Shown piece by piece: positions 52,308 to 61,587 of a DNA stretch of 64,000 bases; the first letter of the stretch is position 1, and every line of letters starts with the position of its first letter. The notes under the pieces were generated by a model. That model was not told the origin of the DNA and did no database searches. It worked only from the letters and a program-made list of their open reading frames with translations. Source of the DNA: Yinghuangia soli (GTDB lineage Bacteria; Actinomycetota; Actinomycetes; Streptomycetales; Streptomycetaceae); assembly GCF_021502675.1 (NCBI RefSeq), contig NZ_JAKFHA010000002.1, forward strand, positions 497,795-561,794, in the 5' to 3' direction. The position numbers and the translations under genes are program-made.

Positions 52308-53537
52308 GTGACCACCCCAGCCGGCCCCGCCGACACCGCCGCCGTACGCCGCCACAACCTGGCGCTCGTCCTGCGGTACGTCGCGGCCCACGGCCCCTGC
52401 GCGCGTACCGAGATCGCGGGCGCCACCGGCCTGGTGCACGCCTCGGTGACCGGGCTGGCCACCGAGCTCATCGAGCGCGGCCTGGTCCGCGAGGTCGGCT
52501 CCGCCGCCACGGGCGGCCGCGGCCGGCCCCGGCGGCTCCTGCAGTTGGTGCCGGAGCGCGTCATGGCGATCGCGGTGCAGGTGACCCTCGAACGTCTGGA
52601 AGTGACGGCCGCCGACCTCGATGGCACCGCCGTGCACCGGGCCTCGGCCGTGCACCGCGCGCCCTTCGGCGACCCCGAGCCGCTGGCCGCTGCCATCGCC
52701 CGGGAGATCAAGCTCGCCGCCGACGCGGTGCGCGAGGTGGACGGCGCGTACCTGTCCGGCGCGGTCATCGCGATGGCCGGACCCGTCACCGGGCCGGGGC
52801 ACACCATCGCCGCGGCCATCGACTTCGGCTGGCCCGCGCAGACCGACCTGCGCGGCCTCGTCGCCGCGCACCTCCCGGACCTGGGCTGTCCGCTCGACGT
52901 GGTCAACGACGCCAACTGCGCCGCGCTCGCCGAGTACCACGCACACGGCGCGGCGCGCGAACTCCCGGACACCGTGGCGTACATCAAGGCCGACACCGGT
53001 GTCGGCGGCGGCCTGCTCATCGGCGGCCGCATCCACACCGGGTCCACCGGGCTCGCGGGCGAGGCCGGCCACATCCCGATCGACCTCGACGGCCCGCCCT
53101 GCGCCTGCGGCGCCCGCGGCTGCCTGGCCCTGGCGATCGGCCCGGAACCGCTGACCGCCGCCGCGGGCCTCGCCGATCTGGCCGCCCGCGACGGCATCGA
53201 CGCGGCCCTCGCCGAACTCGACCGCCGCCTCGCCCTCGGCGACCCGCACGCCGTCGCCGCGCTGGCCGACGCGGGCCGCAGCCTCGGCGCGGCGATCCTC
53301 GCCATCTCCGGCCTCACCGGCGCCGCCGAGATCATCCTCGGCGGCTACCTCGCCGGCTGGTGCGACCGCCTCACCCCCGGCATCGACACCACCCTCGCCG
53401 GCCGCCGCGCCGTCGCCCCCCACCTCGGATTCGCCATCACCCCGGGCCTCTTGGGCCCGGCGGCAACCCTCACCGGCGCCCTCCTCACGACCCGCGAAGC
53501 CACCCTCGCCGACCCGACGAGCGTCCCGCCCGTCTGA
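52308..53537 (+). CDS. ROK-family transcriptional regulator
   Basis: 409 residues. The N-terminal winged HTH is AAVRRHNLALVLRYVAAHGP and RTEIAGATGLVHASVTGLAT. The ROK sugar-kinase-like domain has the structural zinc motif CACGARGCLAL and IKADTGVGGGLLIGGRIHTG, with GLAGEAGHIPID. GTG 52308 has CACAAT 7 nt upstream (leaderless style). The neighbouring carboxylesterase may be its target (inference). Confidence 0.9.
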   Translation: MTTPAGPADTAAVRRHNLALVLRYVAAHGPCARTEIAGATGLVHASVTGLATELIERGLVREVGSAATGGRGRPRRLLQLVPERVMAIAVQVTLERLEVTAADLDGTAVHRASAVHRAPFGDPEPLAAAIAREIKLAADAVREVDGAYLSGAVIAMAGPVTGPGHTIAAAIDFGWPAQTDLRGLVAAHLPDLGCPLDVVNDANCAALAEYHAHGAARELPDTVAYIKADTGVGGGLLIGGRIHTGSTGLAGEAGHIPIDLDGPPCACGARGCLALAIGPEPLTAAAGLADLAARDGIDAALAELDRRLALGDPHAVAALADAGRSLGAAILAISGLTGAAEIILGGYLAGWCDRLTPGIDTTLAGRRAVAPHLGFAITPGLLGPAATLTGALLTTREATLADPTSVPPV

Positions 53538-53732
53538 GCCGCGCCACGCCACGGCCACGGCCGCGATCAGCAGCGCCGCCAACGCCGCGGTGCAGGCCGC
53601 CGCTCGGACCGCGCGTATGCGGCCGATCAGCTTGCGTACGCAGGAGTTGCGCAGGGGGCTCAGCGCCGCAGTGGCGATCAGGGAAGCACCGAGCACCAAG
53701 CCGCCGATCACGTAGGGGCGGCTCTCCACTGC

Positions 53733-53846
53733 ATGAAGCAAAAGGGCTATCAGTACGAGGCGCCGGTCGACGCCGGTCGCGACCCGCTGTGGAGCAACAG
53801 CGACCACAGCGTCCGCACCATCGACCAACTCGCGGCCGCAGGCTGA
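53733..53846 (+). pseudogene. Short coding-like ORF, possible 3' remnant of a lost gene
   Basis: ATG 53733 to TGA 53846, 37 codons with GC-rich third positions and a normal composition (YQYEAPVDAGRDPLWSNSD), ending QLAAAG. No ribosome site is seen. A strong terminator begins 37 bases downstream. It reads like the end of a larger protein whose 5' part is missing. The gap 53538-54009 otherwise holds only terminators. Confidence 0.4.
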
Positions 53847-53882
53847 CCGCACGAGCGCAACACCCTCGCGCCTGTGCACGAG

Positions 53883-53908
53883 CGGCCCGTCCTCCGTAGG
53901 ACGGGCCG
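53883..53908 (+). terminator. Terminator hairpin
   Basis: CGGCCCGTCCT (53883-53893) and AGGACGGGCCG (53898-53908) around CCGT. Confidence 0.85.
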
Positions 53909-53967
53909 TTCCGCATTCCGCTCGCGTGTTGCCCACGCAGACTGGTCCGACGCTGCCCGCGGCACAG

Positions 53968-54004
53968 AAAACCCCAGGTCAGACGATGTCTGCCTGGGGT
54001 TTTT
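53968..54004 (-). terminator. Terminator of tRNA-Thr
   Basis: AAAACCCCAGG and CCTGGGGTTTT arms with an inner CAGAC/GTCTG stem and one bulged T, ending just beyond the tRNA 3' end on the reverse strand; the A/T flanks would also work on the other strand. Confidence 0.85.
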
Positions 54005-54009
54005 CGCTG

Positions 54010-54083
54010 AGCCCCGAGTCGGGTTCGAACCGACGACCCCCGCTTTACAAGAGCGGTGCTCTGGCCAGCTGAGCTATCGGGGC
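54010..54083 (-). tRNA. tRNA-Thr (anticodon TGT)
   Basis: On the reverse strand the sequence folds as a tRNA. The acceptor stem is GCCCCGA/TCGGGGC, the D arm GCTC/GAGC, the anticodon stem CCGCT/AGCGG with loop CTTGTAA (anticodon TGT, threonine), and the T arm GTCGG-TTCGAAC-CCGAC. CCA is not encoded. Confidence 0.93.
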
Positions 54084-54329
54084 GTGCAAGTGGCGCAGTC
54101 CATTGTGCACTGCGCGGAACACGCTACAAGTCACCGGCCGGGGGAGGCGACGGAATTGCCGGTGGGGGTGGGGCGGGGGTGCGGGGTGGGGGCGTACGGG
54201 GGCGTGAGGTGACGGGGCGTTGCTGTGGCGACCGTACTCCGATCATGCGAGGCTCAATTTGGACCGAAAAGTCCGTTTTGATACCCACTGCGCCATCGTT
54301 TGCGGTGCGCACTGGATCTGGAGGCTCAC

Positions 54330-54605
54330 ATGGGGTTCTGGGACGTCATCGGTCTCATCATCGCCGGTGCCATCATCGGCATGCTGGCGCGGTTGTTCCT
54401 GCCCGGCAAGCAGAGCATCGGCATGCTCGCCACGGTCGGCGTCGGCATCGTCGGCACGCTGATCGGATACGCCATCGCGGCGGGTCTCGGGGTCGACGAG
54501 ACCAGGGGTATCGACTGGCTGAGGTGGATCATCAGCATCGCGGTCTCGGCGGGTCTGGTGGCCCTGGTGACCGCGTTCCTGAAGAAGGGCGGATCACGCG
54601 CTTGA
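54330..54605 (+). CDS. GlsB/YeaQ/YmgE-family stress membrane protein
   Basis: 91 residues with three glycine-rich membrane segments (VIGLIIAGAIIGMLARLFLP; VGVGIVGTLIGYAIAAGLG; WIISIAVSAGLVALVTAFL). It matches the transglycosylase-associated (GlsB/YeaQ) family, which is small, stress-induced and of unknown mechanism. ATG 54330 follows GGAGG. Followed by a perfect terminator. Confidence 0.88.
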   Translation: MGFWDVIGLIIAGAIIGMLARLFLPGKQSIGMLATVGVGIVGTLIGYAIAAGLGVDETRGIDWLRWIISIAVSAGLVALVTAFLKKGGSRA

Positions 54606-54664
54606 CGTGCCGGGTCGGCCGCTTCGCGGTCGGTTCGGCGGCATGGTCGGACAAGTGAGCGCCC

Positions 54665-54697
54665 TCAGGGGGCGGAACCCAGGGTTCCGCCCCCTGA
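54665..54697. terminator. Terminator after the stress membrane gene
   Basis: TCAGGGGGCGGAACCC (54665-54680) and its full complement (54682-54697). Confidence 0.85.
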
Positions 54698-54731
54698 CGC
54701 ATCGTCAGATCCGGTTTGCGATCATGCGTCC

Positions 54732-55577
54732 ATGGCCTCAGGAATCGACTTGTGGCCGGGCATCGACCTGGCCGACCTCATGGAGTCCCTCGACGTCGCG
54801 GAGCACGCACCGGGACGGTTCAGGGCGCGCAACATCGTGTCGCGCATCCCGAGCACGCTCGGCAGCCAGGTGCTGGCGCAGACGGTGGCGGTGGCCGAGC
54901 GGACCGTGCCGGATATGGCGGTGCAGTCGGTGCAGGGCGTGTTCCCGCGCGGGGGGATAGCCGCCGAGCCGGTCGGGATCGACGTCGAGGTGGTGCAGTC
55001 CGGGCGCGCGCTGGCCACGGTTGCGGTGACGTTCCAGCAGGAGGGGCGCGAGCACAGCCGCGCCCTGGTGATGCTCACGCGCGACGAGCCGGACTTCCTG
55101 CGCCACCACCGGCCGCTGCCGGACGACGTGCCGGGGCCGGACGACTGCGACGAGCTGCCGGTCGCGATGCTGCCGTGGGAGGTCCGGACGGCGGGCGGGG
55201 CGGACGCGCTGGCGCCGGGGCTGGCCGGGCCGCCGGTACTGGACGTGTGGATGCGGTGCACCAAGGTGCCCGACACGCCGTCGCTGTCGCGCTCGCTGCT
55301 GGCGTACGGCACCGAGGGATTCCTCGGGCCGGTGGCGCTGCGGCCGTACACCGCGGACGCGGTGGGCGGTCTGGGCGGCAAGGGGACGTCGGTGATGCTG
55401 TCCCAGAACGTGACGTTCCACGAGCCGTTCTCGATCCACGAGTGGCTGCTGCTGCGCTGCGAGAGCGTGTATGCGGGCCGCAGCCGTATGCACGGCCGCA
55501 TCCACGTGTACGGGCAGGACGGGCGGCTGGTCGCGTCGGTGTCGGCGGACGGGCTGATGCGGGTCGCGGGGGCGTAG
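54732..55577 (+). CDS. Acyl-CoA thioesterase II-like (TesB, double hotdog)
   Basis: 281 residues in two hotdog halves: ARNIVSRIPSTLGSQVLAQT and HSRALVMLTRDEPDFLRHHR in the first; LSRSLLAYGTEGFLGPVALR, VTFHEPFSIHEWLLLRCESV and YAGRSRMHGRIHVYGQDGRL in the second. The late Asp-Gln-Thr-like catalytic set of TesB is partly changed (MLSQNVTFHEPF), so the substrate is uncertain. ATG 54732. Confidence 0.85.
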   Translation: MASGIDLWPGIDLADLMESLDVAEHAPGRFRARNIVSRIPSTLGSQVLAQTVAVAERTVPDMAVQSVQGVFPRGGIAAEPVGIDVEVVQSGRALATVAVTFQQEGREHSRALVMLTRDEPDFLRHHRPLPDDVPGPDDCDELPVAMLPWEVRTAGGADALAPGLAGPPVLDVWMRCTKVPDTPSLSRSLLAYGTEGFLGPVALRPYTADAVGGLGGKGTSVMLSQNVTFHEPFSIHEWLLLRCESVYAGRSRMHGRIHVYGQDGRLVASVSADGLMRVAGA

Positions 55578-55656
55578 GGCGCAGGGGTGTGACGGCGTAG
55601 GGGTGATGGCCGGGGGCGGGTGCCCCCGGCCGGGGCCTGCGGGGTGCGGGGGTGCG

Positions 55657-57246
55657 TCAGGCGTGTGCGGCGTCGATCAGGTCCGCGCCGCGTTCGGCGA
55701 TCATGATGGTCGGGGCGTGGGTGTGACCGCGGTTGATCTTCGGCATGACGGACGCGTCGACCACGCGCAGGCCGCTGATGCCGTGCACGCGCAACTGCGG
55801 GTCGACCACGGCGTCTTCGCCGCTGCGGCCCATGCGGCACGTGCCGACTGGGTGGTACAGCGTCTCGGAGTACTCGCCGACGTACCTGCTGAGCGTTTCG
55901 TCGTCGTCGCCACCGGGCCACGGGGCCATCGGGGCGCCCACGTACCGGCCGAGGGCGCGGGTGTTGAGGAGTTCGGTGGCGCGCCGCAGGCCGGCGACGA
56001 GGGTCGCGCGGTCGGCGGGGACGCTCAGGTACGCCGGGTCGATGATCGGCGGCAGCGACGGCTCGGGTCCGGCCGGCACGATCGTCCCGCGGCTTTCCGG
56101 CTGGAGCAGGACGACCGCCACGGTCACCCCGTGGCCGGGCGGGTCGTCGAGGCCGTGGTTGATGAACGGGCCGGGCGCGAAGATGAGTTCGATGTCCGGC
56201 GAGCTGAGCGCTTCCTGGGTGCGCACGAACGCGGCGGCCTCGCCGACGTTGGACGTCAGCATGCCCTTGGAGAAGAGGAGATAGCGCAGCAGCTGGCTCT
56301 TGTCCTCCGCGGAGGCGAGGGTCACCGGCTCGGTGCAGTGCGTGATCGCGGAGCAGGTGAGGTGATCCTGCAAGTTGCGCCCGACTGCCGGGAGTTCGTG
56401 GCGAGGGGCGAGGTCGGCGGCGCGCAGGACGTCGGGGTCGCCGATGCCGGAGAGCATCAGCAGGTGCGGTGAGCCGATCGCGCCGGCGGCGACGATGACC
56501 TCGCGGCGGGCGCGCACCTGCTGGACGTTGCCGGCAGCGTCGACGTATTCGACTCCGGTGGCCCGCAGTTCGTCGTCGATGACGATGCGCTGGACGACGG
56601 ATCCGGTGGTGACGGTGAGGTTGCCGCGCTTGCGGGCCGGGTGCAGGTAGGCGTCCGCGGTGCTCCAGCGGCGGCCGCGCTTCTGGTTCACGGAGGTCGG
56701 CGAATAGCCCTCGTTGTCGGGCATGTTGAGCTCGTCGAGGCGCCGCATGCCGACCTCGGCGCAGGCCGCGAGGAAGGCCGCGGTGGTCGGATTCGGGTCG
56801 CGGAGCTCCTGGATGTGCATGGGGCCGTCGGTGCCGTAGACGTTGCCGTTGTTGGAGCCGGTACGGCGTTCGGCGCGGCGGAAGTAGGGCGCGATCTCGT
56901 CGTACGACCAGCCGTCGGCGCCCATGTCGGCCCAGTCGTCGTAGTCGTCGCGGTGGCCGCGGATCCACATCATGGCGTTCATGGACGACGTGCCGCCCAG
57001 CATGCGGCCGCGCGGCCAGTACAGCTCGCGCTGCGCCATCTCGGCCTGCTTGGCGGTGTGGAAGTTCCAGTCGAGCTCGGTTTTGAAGAGCGCCTTGAAT
57101 GCGGCCGGGATGTGGATCTCCTGCTTCTTGTCGGGGCCGCCGGCCTCGAGAAGCAGGACTTGGTCGGCGCCGTCCTCGGTGAGCCGTCCGGCGAGGACGC
57201 AGCCGGCCGCGCCGGCGCCGACGATGACGTAGTCGTACGTGAGCAT
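55657..57246 (-). CDS. GMC-family oxidoreductase (choline dehydrogenase-like)
   Basis: 529 residues. The FAD-binding signature is YVIVGAGAAGCVLAGRLTED, GMC motif 1 RGRMLGGTSSMNAMMWIRG, and motif 2 GAIGSPHLLMLSGIGD. The C-terminal catalytic His lies in YHPVGTCRMG and INRGHTHAPTIMIAE. It oxidises an alcohol, perhaps choline or a hydroxylated compound. It lies upstream of the flavin reductase on the same strand (not coupled). ATG 57246. Confidence 0.92.
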   Translation of the reverse strand: MLTYDYVIVGAGAAGCVLAGRLTEDGADQVLLLEAGGPDKKQEIHIPAAFKALFKTELDWNFHTAKQAEMAQRELYWPRGRMLGGTSSMNAMMWIRGHRDDYDDWADMGADGWSYDEIAPYFRRAERRTGSNNGNVYGTDGPMHIQELRDPNPTTAAFLAACAEVGMRRLDELNMPDNEGYSPTSVNQKRGRRWSTADAYLHPARKRGNLTVTTGSVVQRIVIDDELRATGVEYVDAAGNVQQVRARREVIVAAGAIGSPHLLMLSGIGDPDVLRAADLAPRHELPAVGRNLQDHLTCSAITHCTEPVTLASAEDKSQLLRYLLFSKGMLTSNVGEAAAFVRTQEALSSPDIELIFAPGPFINHGLDDPPGHGVTVAVVLLQPESRGTIVPAGPEPSLPPIIDPAYLSVPADRATLVAGLRRATELLNTRALGRYVGAPMAPWPGGDDDETLSRYVGEYSETLYHPVGTCRMGRSGEDAVVDPQLRVHGISGLRVVDASVMPKINRGHTHAPTIMIAERGADLIDAAHA

Positions 57247-57442
57247 GAGGCGGCCTTCCCTCGGGTCCGATGGACGAAGTCGGATGGGGTGCGCTGGATT
57301 TGCCGGGGCTCGTTCGTTCCGCGATACGTGTGCGTGCGCCTGCTCGCGGGTGCGTCTGCTCGTGCGTGTACGTGTGCAGGTGGGTACAGACAGGAGTCTG
57401 GCGACTCGGCGGCGCGCCGGGGAAGAGGTGGGCGGGTCCCTG

Positions 57443-58039
57443 TTAAGCGAGCGATCGGTAGCGGCCGCGGAAGTGCATTAGCGGCAGGCCTTCGGGGCTC
57501 GGCAGCGTGGCGGCCAGCACCAGGCCGAGGACGAGCGAATGGTCGCCGGCCTCGATGATCTGGTGGGTGCGGCATTCGAGCGTCGCGAGCGCGCCGCCGA
57601 CGAGTGCGGCGCCGGTGACCGGGCCCGGGCGGTGCGGCACGTCGGCGAACATCAGGCGGTCGCTCACCCGTCCGGGGATGGCGAACCGCCCGGCGACGTG
57701 GCGCTGGCTCTGGGAGAGTAGCGAGACCGCCCACAGGGGCTGGGCGTCCAGGACTTCGCGCATGCGGGCCTCGCGGCGCAGGCTGACCAGGACGAGTGGT
57801 GGTTCGAGGGACACGGACAGGAACGCGGTGGCGGTCATGCCGACGTCGTCGCCGGACGCGGTGTCGCTCGCGTCGTCCGTCTCGCGGGCCGTCACGACGA
57901 CGACGCCGGCGGCGAAGCGGGAGAGGGCGGTCTTGAAGGCCTCGGGGTCCACGTGGGCGGGAGCGTCGTGGGCGGCGGCGTCTGGGGCGGCGGAGTGTCG
58001 GGCGGTTCCGGGTCCGGTGTCGGGCGCAGGGGTGTCCAC
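57443..58039 (-). CDS. Flavin reductase-like FMN-binding domain protein
   Basis: 198 residues. A disordered Ala/Pro N-terminus (1-30) is followed by the flavin reductase fold: FKTALSRFAAGVVVVTARET, MTATAFLSVSLEPPLVLVSL, and HSLVLGLVLAATLPSPEGLP with a final HFRGRYR. It reduces FMN or FAD with NAD(P)H for a two-component monooxygenase. GTG 58039 has TAGGCT 6 nt upstream (leaderless style). Confidence 0.88.
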   Translation of the reverse strand: MDTPAPDTGPGTARHSAAPDAAAHDAPAHVDPEAFKTALSRFAAGVVVVTARETDDASDTASGDDVGMTATAFLSVSLEPPLVLVSLRREARMREVLDAQPLWAVSLLSQSQRHVAGRFAIPGRVSDRLMFADVPHRPGPVTGAALVGGALATLECRTHQIIEAGDHSLVLGLVLAATLPSPEGLPLMHFRGRYRSLA

Positions 58040-58366
58040 GGACCCAGCCTAGGAGCGCGGGGGCCGGGCGGGCGTCGGCCGCGCGGGGGGATGCCGTAGG
58101 GTCCGAAAGTCATCGGGGCATGACTCGTGCGGTCGTCGTGCTGTGCGGGCACGGCGTGTGCGTTCGGCTCGGGCAGCTTTTTTGGCTCGTGCGGCACGTG
58201 CGGCTCGCGCGATCCATGCGGATTGCGCAGTTCCGTTTCGGTTCGTGTGCCTCGTTGACTCGTTCGACTGGTCGGCTCGCTTGAGTCGTCGACTCCTTCG
58301 GCTGCGAGTTGGGGGTACTGCCATCGAGCCTGCCGAGAGCGGACCGGCCTCGGGTGCCGGGGATTC

Positions 58367-59984
58367 CGTGAAGCGCGCCGATCCGGAGACCGCAAAAGCC
58401 GAGACCGCAAAAGCCGAGAAGCGTGCCGGTCCTGAGACCGCACAGGCCGAGGGTGTGTCGGCCGAGCCCGCGGGGACCGCGGCCCGGTTGCGGCGTGCGG
58501 CGCTGCTGCCGGTCCTGATGTTCACGTCCGTCGCGGTGTCCGTCATGACGACGCTCGGTGCTCCGCTGGTCCCGACCATCGCGCACGAGCAGGGCGTCTC
58601 GCTCGACAGCGCGCAGTGGATGCTCACCGTGACGCTGCTGACCGGTGCCGTCGCGGCGCCGGTGATGGGGCGGTTGGGGGACGGCCCGTACCGGCGCGGC
58701 GTGATCGTCGGGGCCCTGGCCTGCGTGGTCGCGGGAGGGGTGCTCGGTGCGCTGTCGCCCGGGTTCGCGGGGCTGATCGCCGGACGGGCGATGCAGGGCG
58801 CCGGGATGGGCATCATGCCGCTGACCATCGCGGTGGCCCGTGACCACTTCGCACCGGAACGCATGAGGTCCGGCGTCGCGCTGCTGTCGGTCACCACGTC
58901 GGTGGGTGCGGGGCTCGGATATCCGATCACCGGGCTGATCGCGCGCGAGTGGGACTACCGGGCGGCGTTCTGGTTCGGGACGCTGATCGCCGGGCTGGCC
59001 TTGGCGATGGTGCTGCTGGTCGTGCCGGCCGGGTCCAAGGCGCGTCGCCGTCCGCTGGACGTGGTGGGTGCGCTGCTGCTCAGCGGCGGGCTCACCTGCC
59101 TGCTGCTGACGGTCAGTCAGGGCGGGCGCTGGGGCTGGGATTCGGCCACCGTGCTGGGGCTGGCGGCCGGGGCGGCGGTGTTCTTCGCGGCGTGGGTGCG
59201 GCAGGCCCTGCGTACCGCGCACCCGCTCGTCGAGCTCAGGCTGCTGGCGAACCGGGAGCTGCTGACCGCCGACGTGGCCGCGGTTTTGATCGGCATCGGC
59301 CTCTACATGACCATGTCGTTGATCAATTTGTACGCCCAGATTCCGACCGCGACAGGGTACGGATTCGGCCTTTCGGTGGTCGGGGCCGGGTTGGTGCTGA
59401 TGCCGCTTTCCCTCGGCAGCCTGGGCGCGAACCGGCTCGCCGAGGCGTTCGCGGCGCGATTCGGAATGGCGCCGGTGCTGCCGTGCGGGGCGCTGGTGGT
59501 GGCCGCCGACATGGTGTTCCTGGCGTTCTTCCGGGACCACATGTGGCAGCTGGTGACCGGCGCGGTCCTGCTCGGGGTCGGCGTGGGGACGACGTTCGCG
59601 GCGATGCCGTCGCTCATCGTGAAAGCTGTGCCGCCGTCCGAGACGGGCAGTGCGACCAGCCTGAATGCCGTTCTGCGCTCGGTGGGCGGCGCGATCGGGT
59701 CGGCGATGATCGCGGCCGTGCTCTCCGCGTACACCGCGGCGGGCGGGACGGTCGCGGCGGACCGCGGGTACACGGTCGCGTTCCTGGTCGGGGCGGGTGC
59801 CTGCGTCCTCGGGGCGCTGGCCGCGGTGGGGATTCCGGCGCTGCCGGGCCGTCCGGACGGCGGGCAGCGGCGGTCCGGCGGCAGGTCCGGTGGGTGGTTC
59901 GTACCGGCCCGGGTGCGGATGACCGAAACCGACCGTCACCCGGATCACACCCCGACCGAACGGTCGACGAGGTACCTTCGGTAG
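58367..59984 (+). CDS. MFS drug-efflux transporter (14-helix, EmrB/QacA type)
   Basis: 538 residues from GTG 58367 (upstream start uncertain). Fourteen membrane segments and typical motifs: MGRLGDGPYRRGVIVGALAC, GRAMQGAGMGIMPLTIAVAR, and RMRSGVALLSVTTSVGAGLG. The leader contains a 15-base tandem repeat (58386-58415) giving a repeated ETAKA. The tail is basic. A TetR regulator starts 31 bases after its stop, the classical efflux/repressor pair, so the TetR protein probably controls this pump. Confidence 0.85.
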
Positions 59985-60015
59985 CCCTCGACAGACCAGG
60001 CGAAGGATCCCCCCG

Positions 60016-60612
60016 GTGAACAGCTCGGCACCCGAACGTCCGACGACCGACCGGCCGCGCAGGCGCGATGCGGCCGCGAGTCGCAAGGCGCTGCTCGACG
60101 CCGCGCGTGCGCTGTTCGGCGAGCGTGGCTACGACCGTACGACGCTGCGCGACATCGGCGACCGTGCGGGCGTCGACGCGGCCCTGGTGGCCCGGTATTA
60201 CGGCAATAAGGCCGGGCTGTACCTCGCGGCCATCGAGGAGGACACCCAGGACGCCGTGTCGGCGCGCCGCGACCTGGCCCGGATCGGCGCCCTCGCGGAC
60301 TTCCTGGTGGCCCGGATCGACGACATGGGCGGCCCGGGCGCGATCTTCCGGGCCGCGCTGGGCGAGGAGGGCGACGAGGCGGTGCGCGCGGAGGCCTCGG
60401 CGGCGGTCCGGCGCGCCATGATCGACCCGGTCGTGGAGCGCATGGGCGGGGACGAAGTCGACGCCCGGCGCCGCGCGGAGCTGGCGGTGGCGTCGCTGAT
60501 CGGGCTGGCGGTCATCCGGCCGACCGGTTTCTTTCCGGAGTTGACTGCTTCGACACGTGACCAGTTGGTGGGTCTGATCGAAGAGGCCTTCGGGCCGCTG
60601 CTCGGCGAGTAG
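60016..60612 (+). CDS. TetR-family regulator of the MFS pump
   Basis: 198 residues: N-terminal HTH SRKALLDAARALFGERGYDR, TTLRDIGDRAGVDAALVARY and GNKAGLYLAAIEEDT; the ligand domain follows. GTG 60016 follows GAAGGA. Same strand as the MFS gene and close behind it, so they form one operon. Confidence 0.9.
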   Translation: MNSSAPERPTTDRPRRRDAAASRKALLDAARALFGERGYDRTTLRDIGDRAGVDAALVARYYGNKAGLYLAAIEEDTQDAVSARRDLARIGALADFLVARIDDMGGPGAIFRAALGEEGDEAVRAEASAAVRRAMIDPVVERMGGDEVDARRRAELAVASLIGLAVIRPTGFFPELTASTRDQLVGLIEEAFGPLLGE

Positions 60613-60620
60613 GCACAGAG

Positions 60621-61202
60621 GTGCATTCGGACATACACGTAGCGGGTGGTGCCTCCTACGAGGTCCGACACGGCTGGACGATGCGCCATCTTGGCGTCGC
60701 CGTCGGCAGCACCGTGTTTGTGGCAGCCGGCTTCATCCCGACCGTGCCGCTGTGGCTGAGCCTGTGCACCTGGGGATTCTTCGGGCTCTGCGGTCTCGTT
60801 GCGCTCTCGGTGCCGCTGCGGCGCGTTCTGATTGCGCGGATCGACGCCAAGGGCCTGCACCTGGGCGGTATGGGTATCGCGGTGCGCGGCGGCATGACGG
60901 TCCCCTGGGACGACGTGGCGACGATCGTCGTGTGGAAGCTGGAGCGCGGGTCGGGCGCGAGCAAGTCGACGTTCAAGATGCTCGGAGTGATCACCAAGGA
61001 TGGAGTCCGCGATCTCGCGGACGGGGTATCCCACCGCTACCGGCGGATGAACACCGCGATCGCGGGACCGATGGCGAACGCGAGCCGTGTGATGAGCAGC
61101 AGCCCCGACTACGCGCGCATGGCGGAGGTGCTGACCGAGGTGGCGCCGCATGTCGGCCTGCACGACTGGACGACGACGCCGACGACCATCTGGCGTCCGT
61201 AG
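60621..61202 (+). CDS. Two-helix membrane protein with PH-like C-terminal domain
   Basis: 193 residues. Membrane helices (GVAVGSTVFVAAGFIPTVPL and LSLCTWGFFGLCGLVALSVP) precede a cytosolic domain with DAKGLHLGGMGIAVRGG and VPWDDVATIVVWKLERG. It has the same design as the gene at 24518-25114 (IRWRDIDAVVCWK), so the two are probably distant paralogues. GTG 60621 lies 8 bases after the TetR stop, so it is part of the same operon. Confidence 0.72.
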   Translation: MHSDIHVAGGASYEVRHGWTMRHLGVAVGSTVFVAAGFIPTVPLWLSLCTWGFFGLCGLVALSVPLRRVLIARIDAKGLHLGGMGIAVRGGMTVPWDDVATIVVWKLERGSGASKSTFKMLGVITKDGVRDLADGVSHRYRRMNTAIAGPMANASRVMSSSPDYARMAEVLTEVAPHVGLHDWTTTPTTIWRP

Positions 61203-61219
61203 CGCTTCGTGCGTGTGCC

Positions 61220-61372
61220 CTACTTGAGGGCCGGGAAGGTGACGGAGGCCGAACGCGTCGACACGACCGTGTTGTCGGCATCGCCGGCTGCGGCCGACGC
61301 CGACGATGCGGCGGCGCCCGCCAGGGTTCCGGCGGCGGCGACGGCGACGAGGGCGCGTACGAGAGTCTTCAT
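61220..61372 (-). CDS. Short secreted peptide (50 aa) with signal peptide
   Basis: ATG 61372. The first 29 residues form a clear Sec signal (KTLVRALVAVAAAGTLAGAA, then SSASA). About 20 residues remain after cleavage, ending VTFPALK. An upstream in-frame start would add 13 poor residues. Too short for a family call; might be a signalling or truncated product. Confidence 0.5.
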   Translation of the reverse strand: MKTLVRALVAVAAAGTLAGAAASSASAAAGDADNTVVSTRSASVTFPALK

Positions 61373-61587
61373 GCCTGCCCAACGATGCGGATGGGGCCCC
61401 GTCACATCCATACGCCCGTACGCGCGCTGCTCGGGCGCCAGGGGCGCCGGGTGTTTGCACCAGCGGGCGACCGTGACCGCCGGGTGCGCAACGAGGTTGC
61501 GGATTGCGGCGGTTCCGGTCGGCGGCCTGCCCCCCCCGGAGGTGGTTCAGGTGCGTTGCGGGGTTGCGGGGCAGGTTCGGGCGGGGC

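Noticed and set aside
52128..53936. 602-residue reverse-strand ORF under the ROK gene
   Set aside because: It is a shadow of a GC-rich coding gene with Gly/Ala/Arg-biased composition. A hydrophobic piece at 53540-53790 looks membrane-like but continues without break into the shadow and has no start signals.
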